Assembly (NCBI GenBank): GCA_017643395.1
Contig: JAEPNP010000007.1
Coordinates: forward strand, 1-64,000
Length of the DNA: 64,000 nt
Direction of reading: 5' to 3'
From: Rhodothermales bacterium
GTDB lineage: Bacteria > Bacteroidota > Rhodothermia > Rhodothermales > UBA10348
In this document: piece after piece, positions 18,425 through 27,180 of the stretch
Layout: each line of letters begins with the position of its first letter
Numbering within the stretch: position 1 is the stretch's first letter
The notes under the pieces: model-generated
What the model was told of the DNA's origin: nothing
What the model saw: the letters and a program-made list of their open reading frames with translations, nothing else
The model's database searches: none
Program-made: the position numbers and the translations under genes

Positions 18425-19678
18425 GTGGCGCCAAATTCCTCATCTCCGCGTTGGGCTTCGGACTCCGTTCGCTGCGGCGTACGTGAGTACGCCTCACTCA
18501 CTCGCCTCGCCCGCCTTGATCTGAGAAATTTTGCACTCACGATCGGCGCCGTGCTGGTCCTCACCGGCTGCCAAACCCTGCAGCTGGATGCCCCCGTCCG
18601 GGTTGACGAGGACGACTGGTGGACCACTGGTGGATCTGCCGCGCACAACGCTGTCGTCGCTGAGGACGTGACGCCGCCGCTTGAACTGGCCTGGGAGTAC
18701 AATGCGCTGGCGGCGTTTGGCCCCGGCGGACCTCTGGTAGTTGACGACGCCGTGCTCGTGGCCAATCTGCAGGGCGAGGTGCATGCAGTGGAGCTGGAGC
18801 GTGGAAAGCGTCTGGGCAACATCTCTTTTCGGGAGGCGATTGCGTCGCAGCCGGCACTGAGCGGCAATCGAATCGTGGTCGCCAATGCGTGGGGTAAACG
18901 CACGCTGCAGGCCTACGACATTCAGAGCGCGCGGCGCTTGTGGCATCGTGATTTGGTGCGTGTGGAGGCGGGCCTCCTGCCCGTCGGAGAGGCCGTGTTG
19001 GTAGCCGACATGGAGGGCACGGTGCGCATGGTGGATCAGGCCTCCGGTGACGACATCTGGACCCACGACGACCCGGACGCGGTCACGGTGCGCGCCGCGC
19101 CGCTCCTGGCGGGCGATTTGGCCGTCGTGGCGTATGAGGACGGCACGGTCAGGGCTTTCGACCCCGCGGACGGAACGGTGGTATGGGAGACGGAGGTCGA
19201 TGCGCCTGTCTACTCGGCACCGACGGCCGCCGGCGACATGGTCTACGTGCCGACGACACGGGGCACCCTGGTGGCCCTGGACGCGGAGCGCGGCCGGATC
19301 GAATGGCAGTTCCGCACCCAGAACATTGAAGTGCGCATCGCCCAGCCTTCCGTGGTGCGCGACATGATTGTGTTCGGGGCTTCTGACGCCATGGTCCGTG
19401 CCATCTCGACCGAGTTCGGCGCGCCCCTCTGGCGGATTCAGCTGGACGCGGCGGTGACGGCCCAACCCCTGATCACCGGTCTCTACGTGTACGTGGGCAC
19501 CATGCAGAACGAGCTGTTGGCCCTGGATCTTGAGACCGGCGCGGAGATCTGGTCCGCCGAGGTCCGCGGGCGCATCAAGAGTTCGATGGCCGTGGCCGGG
19601 GGAGGCATTCTGGTGGCCCATGAGCCGCGATTCCTGAGTTACTTCAGACCGGCGGAGGCAGAGCGTGAAGCGCAGTAG
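18425..19678 (+). CDS. PQQ/BamB-like beta-propeller lipoprotein
   Basis: About 417 aa. PQQ-type blades recur: VWETEVDAPVYSAPTAAGDMVY, LVALDAERGRIEWQFR, LLALDLETGAEIWSAEVRGR. The lipobox LTGC follows RNFALTIGAVLV, so it should be membrane-anchored in the periplasm, like BamB. The start is uncertain: the only ATG/GTG/TTG starts (GTG 18425, TTG 18419) leave about 43 extra residues before the signal sequence, and that extension is encoded by a hairpin-containing sequence. A CTG just before RNFAL would give a normal signal peptide. Confidence 0.8.
   Translation: MAPNSSSPRWASDSVRCGVREYASLTRLARLDLRNFALTIGAVLVLTGCQTLQLDAPVRVDEDDWWTTGGSAAHNAVVAEDVTPPLELAWEYNALAAFGPGGPLVVDDAVLVANLQGEVHAVELERGKRLGNISFREAIASQPALSGNRIVVANAWGKRTLQAYDIQSARRLWHRDLVRVEAGLLPVGEAVLVADMEGTVRMVDQASGDDIWTHDDPDAVTVRAAPLLAGDLAVVAYEDGTVRAFDPADGTVVWETEVDAPVYSAPTAAGDMVYVPTTRGTLVALDAERGRIEWQFRTQNIEVRIAQPSVVRDMIVFGASDAMVRAISTEFGAPLWRIQLDAAVTAQPLITGLYVYVGTMQNELLALDLETGAEIWSAEVRGRIKSSMAVAGGGILVAHEPRFLSYFRPAEAEREAQ
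18427..18549. repeat. Palindromic insertion-like sequence at the 5' end of the BamB-like gene
   Basis: It contains a perfect hairpin GGCGTAC-GTGA-GTACGCC (18476-18493). AAATTCCTCATC near the left end and GATCTGAGAAATTT near the right end are imperfectly complementary, and both borders have GGCGCC. It replaces the place where a normal start codon would be expected. Confidence 0.45.
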
Positions 19679-20450
19679 TCTGATAGTCCTGGCACTGCTG
19701 CTGGCAATGCCCGTCTCCGCCCAGGAAGAGGCACCTCGCGTGCGCTCCATGGGCGTGGCCGTCGTCAACTCAAACAACCCGGCCGCGCACGTCTATGCAG
19801 ACTCGACCTGGCTGGGCCCGGCCAGTCGTGAGGTGTTCGAACTGCCTGCCGGAGTCGCAGAAATCCGCGTGGTGCCCAGCGAACTCGGCGCGTGGGGGCT
19901 GACCGCGTTCCGGCAGCCGGCGATGGGTCTGGATACCGTGCGCGTGGATGCACAATTCCCGTACGCGTATCGGCTTGAAGCGACACCCTTTGCTGCCCAG
20001 GTTACGCTGGTGAACGGGGACGAGCGACAGCCGCTGGGATCCACGCCGTTGCAGCTGTCGGTGCCGAAGCCGCTGGCTGGAACGCTGGTGTTTGAGCGGG
20101 ACGGCCACGCCGCCGTGGAGATTTTGGCGGGCGACAGGTTCTGGAATCGACATCTGGCCGTCATGCAGCCGGTGGCCGATGTGGTCGAGACGCCCTCGGA
20201 CATTCGATTGGATATGCAGCGGCGTTCCTGGCGATGGGTGGACTACGCTGCAGTCGGTGCCGCGCTAACCGGCGGCGCGCTCGCTGTGCACTACAAGCTG
20301 AAGGCGGACAAGCGGTTCGACGCCTATCAGGAAACCGGTAATCCTGACCTCAGGCCTCGGATCGAGCAGCTGGACAGGCAGTCCGCCTGGGCGCTGGGCG
20401 CCATGCAGACGGGCGTGGGCGTCTTCGCGCTGCGGCTGGTATTCCGCTAG
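19665..20450 (+). CDS. Secreted PEGA-like protein
   Basis: 261 aa. Signal peptide (LIVLALLLAMPVSAQ). Two beta-rich segments resemble PEGA domains (AAHVYADSTWLGPAS...ELPAGVAEIRVVPS and VTLVNGDERQPLGSTPLQL), which are surface-layer modules. A hydrophobic segment lies near residues 193-206 (VDYAAVGAALTGGALAV). GTG start overlapping the BamB-like gene by 14 bp, so the two are likely co-translated envelope proteins. Confidence 0.65.
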   Translation: MKRSSLIVLALLLAMPVSAQEEAPRVRSMGVAVVNSNNPAAHVYADSTWLGPASREVFELPAGVAEIRVVPSELGAWGLTAFRQPAMGLDTVRVDAQFPYAYRLEATPFAAQVTLVNGDERQPLGSTPLQLSVPKPLAGTLVFERDGHAAVEILAGDRFWNRHLAVMQPVADVVETPSDIRLDMQRRSWRWVDYAAVGAALTGGALAVHYKLKADKRFDAYQETGNPDLRPRIEQLDRQSAWALGAMQTGVGVFALRLVFR

Positions 20451-20827
20451 GGAGCGCGCCAGCGCAATCCCACGCCGGCGCCGATCGACGTTTCGCCGGG
20501 AAGGTTACCGTTTCCAAGGTGCGTGAATACGTGCCACGACGGCTGAACCGGCAGACGCCACTGCAGGGATACAAGCGCTCCGGACTCCGCGGCCGTATCG
20601 CCCGGTTTGACGGACGCCTCCAGCGGCCACGATCGAAGCCGCAGCCCATGGATGAAGAGCCGCTTCAGCGTCTCAAACGATGCCGGTGCACGGCGCGTGC
20701 CTCCAGTCAGGTGCAGTTCTGCCGCCTTTGCTGCCACAGGTGCCTCGACCACGGTCTTGGCCGCGACGCGAAGAGGTAGAGCCGGCTGAGCTGCGGCCGT
20801 CCCGACCAGGATCAACCCCACACTCAT
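20447..20827 (-). CDS. Small secreted protein, unknown function
   Basis: 126 aa from ATG 20827, beginning with a signal-like MSVGLILVGTAAAQP. A GTG at 20869 would add RALLSRSLL and give a more typical positive n-region. The body ends in beta-strand-like sequence (WHVFTHLGNGN, ETSIGAGVGLRWRAP) suggesting an outer-membrane or surface role. Its stop overlaps the convergent PEGA-like gene by four bases. No family recognised. Confidence 0.55.
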   Translation of the reverse strand: MSVGLILVGTAAAQPALPLRVAAKTVVEAPVAAKAAELHLTGGTRRAPASFETLKRLFIHGLRLRSWPLEASVKPGDTAAESGALVSLQWRLPVQPSWHVFTHLGNGNLPGETSIGAGVGLRWRAP

Positions 20828-20885
20828 GAGCAGAGAACGTGACAGGAGGGCGCGCGTATCGGGGCCCACCACCACACGTGCTACG

Positions 20886-21344
20886 ATGCTCAGAGACAAG
20901 ATCAAGTCGGATTTGACGACGGCCATGAAGGCCGGAGACTCCAACCGCGTGCGTACCATTCGCTCGCTGATGGCGGCCATGATGGAGAAGGAGATCGAGC
21001 TCCGTCAGACCGGCAATCCCGAGATCACGGATGATCTTGCGGTGGATGTGATCATGAAGGCGGCCAAGCAGCGGCGGGACGCTCAGCAACAGTATGCTGA
21101 CAATAATCGGCAGGACCTCGCCGATATTGAGGCCGCGGAGCTGACAATTCTGGAGGAGTACCTGCCGGCGCAACTGTCGGACGAGGACATCCGTACGGGC
21201 GTCGAGGAAATCGTGCAGCAAACCGGCGCCGCATCCATGAAAGACATGGGCAAGGTGATGGGCGTGGCCATGAAGCGATTCAAGGGCCAGGCAGACGGAA
21301 AACGCGTGCAAATGGCTGTGCGAGCGGTACTTTCAGGCTCGTGA
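20886..21344 (+). CDS. GatB/YqeY domain protein
   Basis: 152 aa, matching stand-alone YqeY proteins. Signatures: L(K)SDLTTAMKAGDSNRVRTIRSL at the start, YADNNRQDLADIEAAELTILEEYLPAQLS in the middle, and DMGKVMGVAMKRFKGQADGKRV at the end. Related to the tRNA-contacting tail domain of GatB; a role in tRNA amidation is assumed for the family. It overlaps cvpA by four bases (GTGA). Confidence 0.93.
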   Translation: MLRDKIKSDLTTAMKAGDSNRVRTIRSLMAAMMEKEIELRQTGNPEITDDLAVDVIMKAAKQRRDAQQQYADNNRQDLADIEAAELTILEEYLPAQLSDEDIRTGVEEIVQQTGAASMKDMGKVMGVAMKRFKGQADGKRVQMAVRAVLSGS

Positions 21345-21877
21345 GCATCCTCGATCTGATCATTCTTGCCATCCTGGCGGTCGGCGTCCTGCACGGCTAT
21401 CGCACGGGATTCTTCAAACAGGCCGGTGGCATTGCCGGCATCCTGATCGGGTTCGCGCTGGGTGTCGCGCTGATGCAACCTGCGGGGGACTACCTGGTGC
21501 GCATCTCCGGCATGGAGCCCGCGCTGGGCCCGGTTGCCGGATTCATTTCGGTGTTCGCGGCGACCTACCTCCTGGTCCAGATTGCGGCCGCTGTCGGTGA
21601 GAAGGCGCTCGGCGCGGTCAAGCTCACCATGCTGAACCGCGTGCTCGGCGGTGGCATCGGAGGGATCAAGGCCGGCCTCTTCATGAGCGTCGCCTTCATC
21701 GGCATGGCCTACGTGCAGTTGCCGCCGGAAACCTCACGCGATAACAGCACCCTCTATCATTCCGTCGCCGCAATCATGCCGACCGCGTGGTCCTACGTGT
21801 CGGCCAACTCGGGCGCACTGGACGAATTGTCCCGGCGCATCGAGGATCAGATCCCCGCTGAGGAGGCCTCGAACTAG
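21341..21877 (+). CDS. cvpA: CvpA family membrane protein
   Basis: 178 aa with four membrane segments. The N-terminal LDLIILAILAVGVLHGYRTGFFKQ and the LNRVLGGGIGGIKAGLF motif are typical of CvpA (colicin V production protein), an inner-membrane protein linked to envelope stress tolerance. GTG start coupled to yqeY. Confidence 0.9.
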   Translation: MSILDLIILAILAVGVLHGYRTGFFKQAGGIAGILIGFALGVALMQPAGDYLVRISGMEPALGPVAGFISVFAATYLLVQIAAAVGEKALGAVKLTMLNRVLGGGIGGIKAGLFMSVAFIGMAYVQLPPETSRDNSTLYHSVAAIMPTAWSYVSANSGALDELSRRIEDQIPAEEASN

Positions 21878-21891
21878 ATTCGGGCGATGGG

Positions 21892-22737
21892 CTAAAAGCC
21901 CGCTCCTCGGGGCATCACCACCAGTCCGGCACCGAGTATCCACCCGCTATCGGCCTGCAGGCGATCTGAGTCAGCCTCCAGCATGCCTGCGTTAAGGTCT
22001 AGGGAGAACCGCTGATTCAGCTTGATTCGAGCGCCCGCTTCCCAGTAGGTGTAGAAGGGATCCGCGCCGCCGAAGACCCATTTCCGGCCGCCTTCGGCGG
22101 TCAGGGTCAGCCTCCAGGATGGTTGCGCCACGGCCGAGGCCACGAGCGAGGTCCCGAGTCCTGAGGAGGCGCTTTTTGGGGCGAGCCACACCGCACCGGC
22201 ATGTCCGAGGGTGGTCAAGCCCGCGCCCGCCATCGCCCGAATATTCAAGGTGCGATCAAACGCTCCGAGCAGCAGGCTTGGGCCGGCCTGCACGTATAGC
22301 CAGTCCGATTCCGCCTGTGTGATGCCCGTTCGGTCCAGCCGCAGGAGGGTGACCTGCCCCGCCCAGGGCTGGCGCGAAACGAACAGATCCATGGCCGTTA
22401 GTCCCCATCCCAGCGATGCGTCCCGGTCCTCGCCGAAACCGCGTGCCCCGATCGCGATCTCCGCCAGGTGCAGACGCGAATCGTAACTCACATTCGGCAG
22501 CAGGAAATGCAGCGGGACCGCGCGGCGAGCATGCAGCGAGAATCCTGTAACCTCCGGCGTGGTCGCATGCCAGGCCCGTTGCTCCAGCTCGAGCGGCGCG
22601 AGGTCCCGGAAGGGATTCTGGGCTGCTGCGGGCAGCGTGATCAGTAGCAGAAAGAGGCCGGCAATCAGGCGCAAGGGCAGTCTCGTTGGATAGCGGGTCG
22701 CGACATACGGCCTCGCGCCGGAAAAGACCCCTGTCAT
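21892..22737 (-). CDS. Predicted outer-membrane beta-barrel protein
   Basis: 281 aa. Signal peptide LIAGLFLLLITLPAAAQ, then alternating amphipathic strands with many aromatic residues (WLYVQAGPSLLLGAF, WRLTLTAEGGRKWVFGG) and a C-terminal strand ending GLVVMPRGAGF. No family recognised. ATG 22737 overlaps the stop of the EamA gene upstream (ATGA), so they form one transcript. Confidence 0.65.
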   Translation of the reverse strand: MTGVFSGARPYVATRYPTRLPLRLIAGLFLLLITLPAAAQNPFRDLAPLELEQRAWHATTPEVTGFSLHARRAVPLHFLLPNVSYDSRLHLAEIAIGARGFGEDRDASLGWGLTAMDLFVSRQPWAGQVTLLRLDRTGITQAESDWLYVQAGPSLLLGAFDRTLNIRAMAGAGLTTLGHAGAVWLAPKSASSGLGTSLVASAVAQPSWRLTLTAEGGRKWVFGGADPFYTYWEAGARIKLNQRFSLDLNAGMLEADSDRLQADSGWILGAGLVVMPRGAGF

Positions 22738-23651
22738 CGGGAGCGTCTGACTGTGAGCAGACCTCCGATCACCATCGCGCCGCCGACGACCTGGCCGATG
22801 GTCAGGGGCTCGCCCAGGAAACTGACAGCTGTGATCAGTGCCACGACCGGCACGAGGTTGCTGTAGATGGCCGTGCGAGAGGGGCCGATCTGACGGACGG
22901 CATCGTTCCAGAGCACGACCGTCACTCCGGTGGAGAAGGCTCCCGAAAATGCGATGGCCACCCAAACCAGGAGGGTGACGTCACTCCAGACCACATCGCC
23001 AAGAAAAGGCCACGAGATGGCCGTGAGCGGCAGGATGGAGACGAGCAGGCCGTAGAACGTGAGGGAAACCGCCGCGGTGTTGCGGAGGAGCGGCCGGTTC
23101 ACGGTTGTGTAGGCCGCCCAGCACATCGCGGCCAGCAGCATGATGAGGTTGCCGGTCAGCAGGTCCGTGCTCAGGTCCACTTCCTGGCCGGAAATGATGA
23201 TGAAGCCGACCCCGAAGAGCGATATGATTAGCCCTACCCAGCCGAGACCGCGCAGTTTTTCGATGCCCAGGAGTGCAGCGAGTGAGGCCGTCCAGATGGG
23301 CGATGAGGCCATAATCAGGGCCGCTGATCCCGCTAATGTGCGGTCGAGGCCTAGGATGAACGCCACCTGATACACGGTGTACCCAAGCAAGCCGGTGGCC
23401 AGAATGCGCCAGGGATCTTCCCGGAACGACTGAAAGAGCGTCTGGCCATGGGTTCGCGTGTGCCAGAGGTGAAGCGCGAAGACGGCGATGAACGACGCCA
23501 GGATGCGCATGAGGTTCAGCGCCATCGCGTTCATGTACGGCATAACGGCCTTGAGCACCACGAAGTTGGTGCCCCAGATCACGACGCAGAACAGCAGCGA
23601 GGCCTCGACGGGCCACGGAAAGCGTCGCTCGGAATCGTAGGGGGTGGTCAT
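22734..23651 (-). CDS. EamA/DMT-superfamily transporter
   Basis: 305 aa with about ten membrane segments arranged as two EamA halves: VVIWGTNFVVLK (first half) and LAAMCWAAYTTVNRPLL (second half), ending SFLGEPLTIGQVVGGAMVIGG. Exports a metabolite; the substrate is unknown. ATG 23651 is preferred to in-frame upstream codons, which overlap the divergent MerR promoter region. Confidence 0.9.
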   Translation of the reverse strand: MTTPYDSERRFPWPVEASLLFCVVIWGTNFVVLKAVMPYMNAMALNLMRILASFIAVFALHLWHTRTHGQTLFQSFREDPWRILATGLLGYTVYQVAFILGLDRTLAGSAALIMASSPIWTASLAALLGIEKLRGLGWVGLIISLFGVGFIIISGQEVDLSTDLLTGNLIMLLAAMCWAAYTTVNRPLLRNTAAVSLTFYGLLVSILPLTAISWPFLGDVVWSDVTLLVWVAIAFSGAFSTGVTVVLWNDAVRQIGPSRTAIYSNLVPVVALITAVSFLGEPLTIGQVVGGAMVIGGLLTVRRSR

Positions 23652-23763
23652 GCGGCGTGGGCGCCCGCTCCTGCGTTGGGAGCGAAGTCGCGCCGAAGAT
23701 ATCGGGCCGCGTGGTGAGGGAGGCCGCCCGTTTGTAAAATGCGGAGGCATTTCCCGCACCCCC

Positions 23764-24096
23764 ATGCTTGGCGACGGCATCACCAAACTCTACTACACCA
23801 TCGGCGAGGTGGGCTCGCTCGTCGGGGAGGAGACCCACGTGTTGCGCTACTGGGAGACAGAATTCCCGCAGCTCAAGCCGCGCAAGAATCGGGCAGGGAA
23901 CCGCGTGTACACGAACGAGGATATCGACCTGGTCTTTCGCATCCGGCGCCTGCTGCGCGAGGACAAGTACACACTGGAAGGTGCCCGGCAGCAGCTGGAT
24001 CGCGGGGAGGCGAGTGCGCTCATGACGGCGGCCGATCGCCGGGATCTGAAGGACCTGCGCACGTTTCTGGTGCGGCTGCTGGATCGGATCAAGTAG
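23764..24096 (+). CDS. MerR-family transcriptional regulator
   Basis: 110 aa. The winged helix is clear: LYYTIGEVGSLVGEETHVLRYWETEFPQLKPRKNRAGNRVYTNEDIDLVFRIRRLL. It has only a short C-terminal helix, so no ligand domain. Bacteroidota carry short MerR proteins of this kind. It diverges from the EamA exporter by about 110 bp and may regulate it; that is inference. Confidence 0.92.
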   Translation: MLGDGITKLYYTIGEVGSLVGEETHVLRYWETEFPQLKPRKNRAGNRVYTNEDIDLVFRIRRLLREDKYTLEGARQQLDRGEASALMTAADRRDLKDLRTFLVRLLDRIK

Positions 24097-24141
24097 GGGA
24101 TTCGGGGTGCCCGGGTAACGGCCCTGCCCTGCCTCGCGCGC

Positions 24142-24633
24142 TCAGCCGCCCATCACGCCCTTTCGGCCCATGCACTTGGCCATGATGCTGAGCTGGCCGA
24201 TGTGGTACGACTCGTGCATCGCAAAGAAGGCGATGAGGTCCAGCAGGTCGGGGTCCTCACCGGGGATGGGCATGGGACTGGGCTTGCGGAGGTCCTCCAG
24301 GGTCATCGCTTCCATCCCGGCCACCATCGCCTCTGAGATGCCGGCGAAGGCCTCCATGATTTCGGAGACTGGCGGGCAGGGCAGGTTTGCATCGAACTGG
24401 GCCGCGAGTTTGAACGCGCCGAATTCGCCCCATCCGGGGTCCGGCGCGTCGATTCCGAGCGTCTTGGCCAGACCGTGACGCGTGGCCACGATGTGACCTA
24501 CCACTCGGTTGAACGGGTTGCAGTTCCCCAGTTGGAACGACTCCTGCTCCGGGGGCAGGTCATTTACGGCGTTGCGGAGCATCCAGGCGTTGTGCCAGAA
24601 TACGTCCAGGGCCGGGGCCAGCGGGTGCGTCAT
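24142..24633 (-). CDS. DinB-family protein
   Basis: 163 aa four-helix bundle. Potential metal ligands are H47 in RVVGHIVATRHG and the two His of MHESYHIGQL, the usual DinB triad. The DinB/YfiT-like superfamily includes thiol-dependent transferases. Function here unknown. Confidence 0.85.
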   Translation of the reverse strand: MTHPLAPALDVFWHNAWMLRNAVNDLPPEQESFQLGNCNPFNRVVGHIVATRHGLAKTLGIDAPDPGWGEFGAFKLAAQFDANLPCPPVSEIMEAFAGISEAMVAGMEAMTLEDLRKPSPMPIPGEDPDLLDLIAFFAMHESYHIGQLSIMAKCMGRKGVMGG

Positions 24634-24686
24634 TGTTGCGCGGTTTGACGCAGAATCTTACGCACCCGCCCGGATGATTGCAGGGG

Positions 24687-25052
24687 CTATTCGGCGGGTG
24701 CCGCGGCCGGCTTCAGCAGGTAGATGATGCCGACGAGCACTGCGATGTATGCCGCGTTAACGGGCAGGCTGGCCCATTCGCCGGCCCTGGCGTGTGTTCC
24801 AGCGGCGCCAATCATGACGACAATGAGCAGGAGTGCGGCCTTCTGGGCCAGCTTCGGGATCAGCAGTCCGATCGCACCGGCCAGTTCCATGACGCCGGTT
24901 ACATAGACCATCCAGGAGGGCAGTCCCCAGTTTTCGAAGCGCACAAACCAGTCTTCAACACCCATCACCTTGCCGGAAGCGGCGGCGACGAACATGACTG
25001 CAAGCAGGCCGCGGAGGACCCAGCCGACGATGGATTTGGTCTTTGGAGACAT
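24687..25052 (-). CDS. DoxX-family membrane protein
   Basis: 121 aa with four membrane segments. LRGLLAVMFVAAASGKV and YVTGVMELAGAIGLLIPKL match the DoxX/SURF4-type fold, often tied to thiol or quinone redox. It follows the epimerase-like gene on the same strand by 54 bp. Confidence 0.88.
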   Translation of the reverse strand: MSPKTKSIVGWVLRGLLAVMFVAAASGKVMGVEDWFVRFENWGLPSWMVYVTGVMELAGAIGLLIPKLAQKAALLLIVVMIGAAGTHARAGEWASLPVNAAYIAVLVGIIYLLKPAAAPAE

Positions 25053-25106
25053 AGCCGAGGGGAGTAAGGTTGGGGTTAGGTGCCAGACGGCCGGGTGCCG
25101 TTACGG

Positions 25107-26210
25107 TCAACGGGCATGCCAGGCGGCGAGAACTTCCCGTTCGCGTTCGGGGGAGATACCTGCACGGAGCTCAGCCTGGCGCTCAGGCGTGCGGGAGAAG
25201 TGAAACTCAAGGGTGTCCCGGGCGGTGTCCGCGAGAGGACGGAAGGTCAGTCCCGACTCCACTTCGGGAGTGAGGTCAAAGCGCGCGAAGCCCTCGTTGT
25301 CGCCGCGGGCCGGCATCCAGACCGGCATGTGCGAGTAGGGGCGCACGCCCTGCTCGAGCAGGAAATCGGTGTCGACCCAGGTGAACGTGGTCTCCGCCGT
25401 GGTGGCTGCGCGGATGCCGTAGAGCAGTTCGGTCATCGGACGTGGGGTAGCCGGTCCGACGCCGTTGAACGTGCCGGTTGTGCCGTTCTCAGCGAGGCGC
25501 ACCATCCATTCGGTGAGATCGCGCACGTCGATGATCTGGACCGGGTCGGTCCCGTCTCCGGGGGCAAGCACTTCTCCGCCGCGATGGATGCGGATGGGCC
25601 AGTAGCTGAAGCGGTCCGTGTTGTCTCCAGGGCCAATGATCAGACCCGGACGGAAGACGAGGGCTCGGTCTCCGAAGACCTTTTGGGCTTCCTGCTCGCA
25701 GAGGGATTTGCGCAGGCCGTAGGGGAGCTCGCGCGGAGGGGTAGAAGGGTCGATTCCGGTGGATTCGAAGCTGTGTGCCGGGGCTCCGATGTTCATCGGG
25801 ATCTGGCGGAAGTGGGCGTAAGCCGAACGGGAGCTGACGTAGATGTAGCAGTCTACGCTGTCACGCAGCGCTTCCGCAGAGAGGCGGACCCAGTCCGGGT
25901 TGGAGGCGGAGTTGTCGATGACCACGTCCCACTTGTGGCCTTTGAGGCTTTCGAGGTCGCCATTTCTGTCTCCGACCAGCTTTTCGAGCTCGGGGAAGAG
26001 GTGGGTATTGGTGCGACCACGGTTGAAGAGCGTGATTTCGTGACCGCGGTCCATGGCGTAGCGCACCTGGTGTGGGCCGATGAAGCTGGTGCCGCCGAGG
26101 ATCAGGATGCGGAGAGGGTGGCTCGCAGCGCTCATGGCCGGCCGCGGCAGGAGGGTGGCGGCTGCGGCGAGGGTGGAGGTGCGGAGGAAGTCTCGGCGGG
26201 TGGTTGGCAT
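25107..26210 (-). CDS. Tat-exported NAD-dependent epimerase/dehydratase-like protein
   Basis: 367 aa. Twin-arginine signal TTRRDFLRTSTLAAAATLL. An SDR/Rossmann fold follows, with ILILGGTSFIGPHQV as the NAD-binding glycine motif (GGTSFIG variant) and YGLRKSLCE as the YxxxK active site. Export through Tat with a nucleotide-binding domain is seen in several Rhodothermia and Planctomycetes proteins. The substrate is unknown. Confidence 0.85.
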   Translation of the reverse strand: MPTTRRDFLRTSTLAAAATLLPRPAMSAASHPLRILILGGTSFIGPHQVRYAMDRGHEITLFNRGRTNTHLFPELEKLVGDRNGDLESLKGHKWDVVIDNSASNPDWVRLSAEALRDSVDCYIYVSSRSAYAHFRQIPMNIGAPAHSFESTGIDPSTPPRELPYGLRKSLCEQEAQKVFGDRALVFRPGLIIGPGDNTDRFSYWPIRIHRGGEVLAPGDGTDPVQIIDVRDLTEWMVRLAENGTTGTFNGVGPATPRPMTELLYGIRAATTAETTFTWVDTDFLLEQGVRPYSHMPVWMPARGDNEGFARFDLTPEVESGLTFRPLADTARDTLEFHFSRTPERQAELRAGISPEREREVLAAWHAR

Positions 26211-26237
26211 GCGGGGCTTTAGGCTGGGTGGGAGGGT

Positions 26238-26245
26238 CGAAGATA
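26238..26245 (-). promoter_or_regulatory. Possible -7 element upstream of the epimerase-like gene
   Basis: On the minus strand the sequence reads TATCTTCG, close to the Bacteroidota -7 consensus TAnnTTTG, 28 bp before the ATG. Similar TAnnTTC(C)G strings precede genes at 35019 (34995-35003), 47311 (47276-47284) and 15468 (15456-15464). Confidence 0.35.
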
Positions 26246-26339
26246 GCGGTACCGCTCGTACTCCCGGTTCGACCGGCCTCGGCTGTCCTGTTACTTCTGT
26301 GGGGCTGGGTTCCTCTAGTGTAATGCGGCCGGGGCCGCG

Positions 26340-26470
26340 GTGGTCAGTCCGGAGCCCGCGGCGGGGTCCGGGGTCCGGGGTCGGGGTCGGCAGCCGGGGT
26401 CCGGGGTCGGGGTCCGCGGCCGGGGTCCGGGGTCGGGGTCGGCAGCCGGGGTTCGGCAGCCGGGGTCCGC
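26340..26470. repeat. GC-rich simple repeat (GGGGTCCGGGGTCGG type)
   Basis: Interspersed GGGGTC, GGGGTCC and CGGCAGCCGGGGT units fill about 130 bp between divergent genes. It directly abuts the 51/52-bp repeat cluster that starts at 26471. Confidence 0.8.
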
Positions 26471-26600
26471 AAGTTCACTTTGCGGCCCGGATTAAACCTA
26501 ATAGCCCGAAATGAGGGTCAGGAAGTTCCATTCGGGCCCATTTGGAACCTAACTCGGCCGTTTTTCTCCCTAGAAGTTGAATTGCGATGCCTTTTTCAAC
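26471..26600. repeat. Three-copy 51/52-bp repeat, second clear cluster
   Basis: Units start at AAGTT 26471, 26523 and 26574: periods 52 and 51 bp, the same two values as at 9962. The middle unit, AAGTTCCATTCGGG...TTTGGAACCTAA, matches the 10-kb unit TAGGTTCCATCCGGG...TTTTGAACCTAA. The third runs to AACCTTA. Confidence 0.75.
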
Positions 26601-26658
26601 CTTAGCCCCAAACCGCAGGCAAGTTGCCTGGACGACGAGCAAGAGGTGGGCGGCCCTG

Positions 26659-27180
26659 ATGAGCGATGACAAGCAGCGGTTCGCCTCCAGGCTCGGCTGT
26701 AGTGTCGCCAATGTGTATGCGCGCAACAGGCAGTTTCGGGCCACGCCGCCAGGAGGCACCGGTCTGCGTCACTTCGCCGACCGTGACGTCCACCGGCAGA
26801 TGGGTGCCATGCTGGAGGCGTCGCGCTACGAGGTGCTCGCGGCCGTCGCCTTCGTGTCACTGGAGCCTCCAGCGGTCTTCGGACAGCTTCTCGGCGCAGC
26901 ACGGCGTGGGGTGGACGTGCGACTCATCTTCCGCAGCGACAATGTGACCGGCACGCTGGTGCAGTCGATGAGGGATGCGGGGGTGACCTTCCGCACGTTG
27001 AGTGACTTGCACGCCAAGTTTCTCATCACCGACACCACCGCGATGAACGGCAGCGCCAACCTCACGCAGGCTTCGGCTGATCGGGCATCGGAGGTGGCAA
27101 CGTTCTTCAGCGATCCGGTGGCGGTGTACGCGCTGCGTACCGTGTTCCTGGGCTACTGGCAACGGGCTAGGCCTTTTTGA
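26659..27180 (+). CDS. Single-HKD phospholipase-D-like protein (putative nuclease)
   Basis: 173 aa. One HKD motif, LHAKFLITD followed by MNGSANLTQASADRASEV, as in the small dimeric PLD-type nucleases (Nuc family). An active enzyme would need to dimerise. The start at 26659 is chosen because the alternative ATG at 26587 lies inside the third repeat unit; an AGAGG lies 12 bp upstream. It immediately precedes the tRNA-Pro island. Confidence 0.75.
   Translation: MSDDKQRFASRLGCSVANVYARNRQFRATPPGGTGLRHFADRDVHRQMGAMLEASRYEVLAAVAFVSLEPPAVFGQLLGAARRGVDVRLIFRSDNVTGTLVQSMRDAGVTFRTLSDLHAKFLITDTTAMNGSANLTQASADRASEVATFFSDPVAVYALRTVFLGYWQRARPF

Noticed and set aside
18494-19777. 427-codon open frame antisense to the BamB-like gene
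   Set aside because: Rich in Arg/His/Gln with no motif; the plus strand has regular PQQ blades.
26587-26658. Longer N-terminus for the PLD-like protein
   Set aside because: The upstream ATG lies inside the third 51/52-bp repeat unit.
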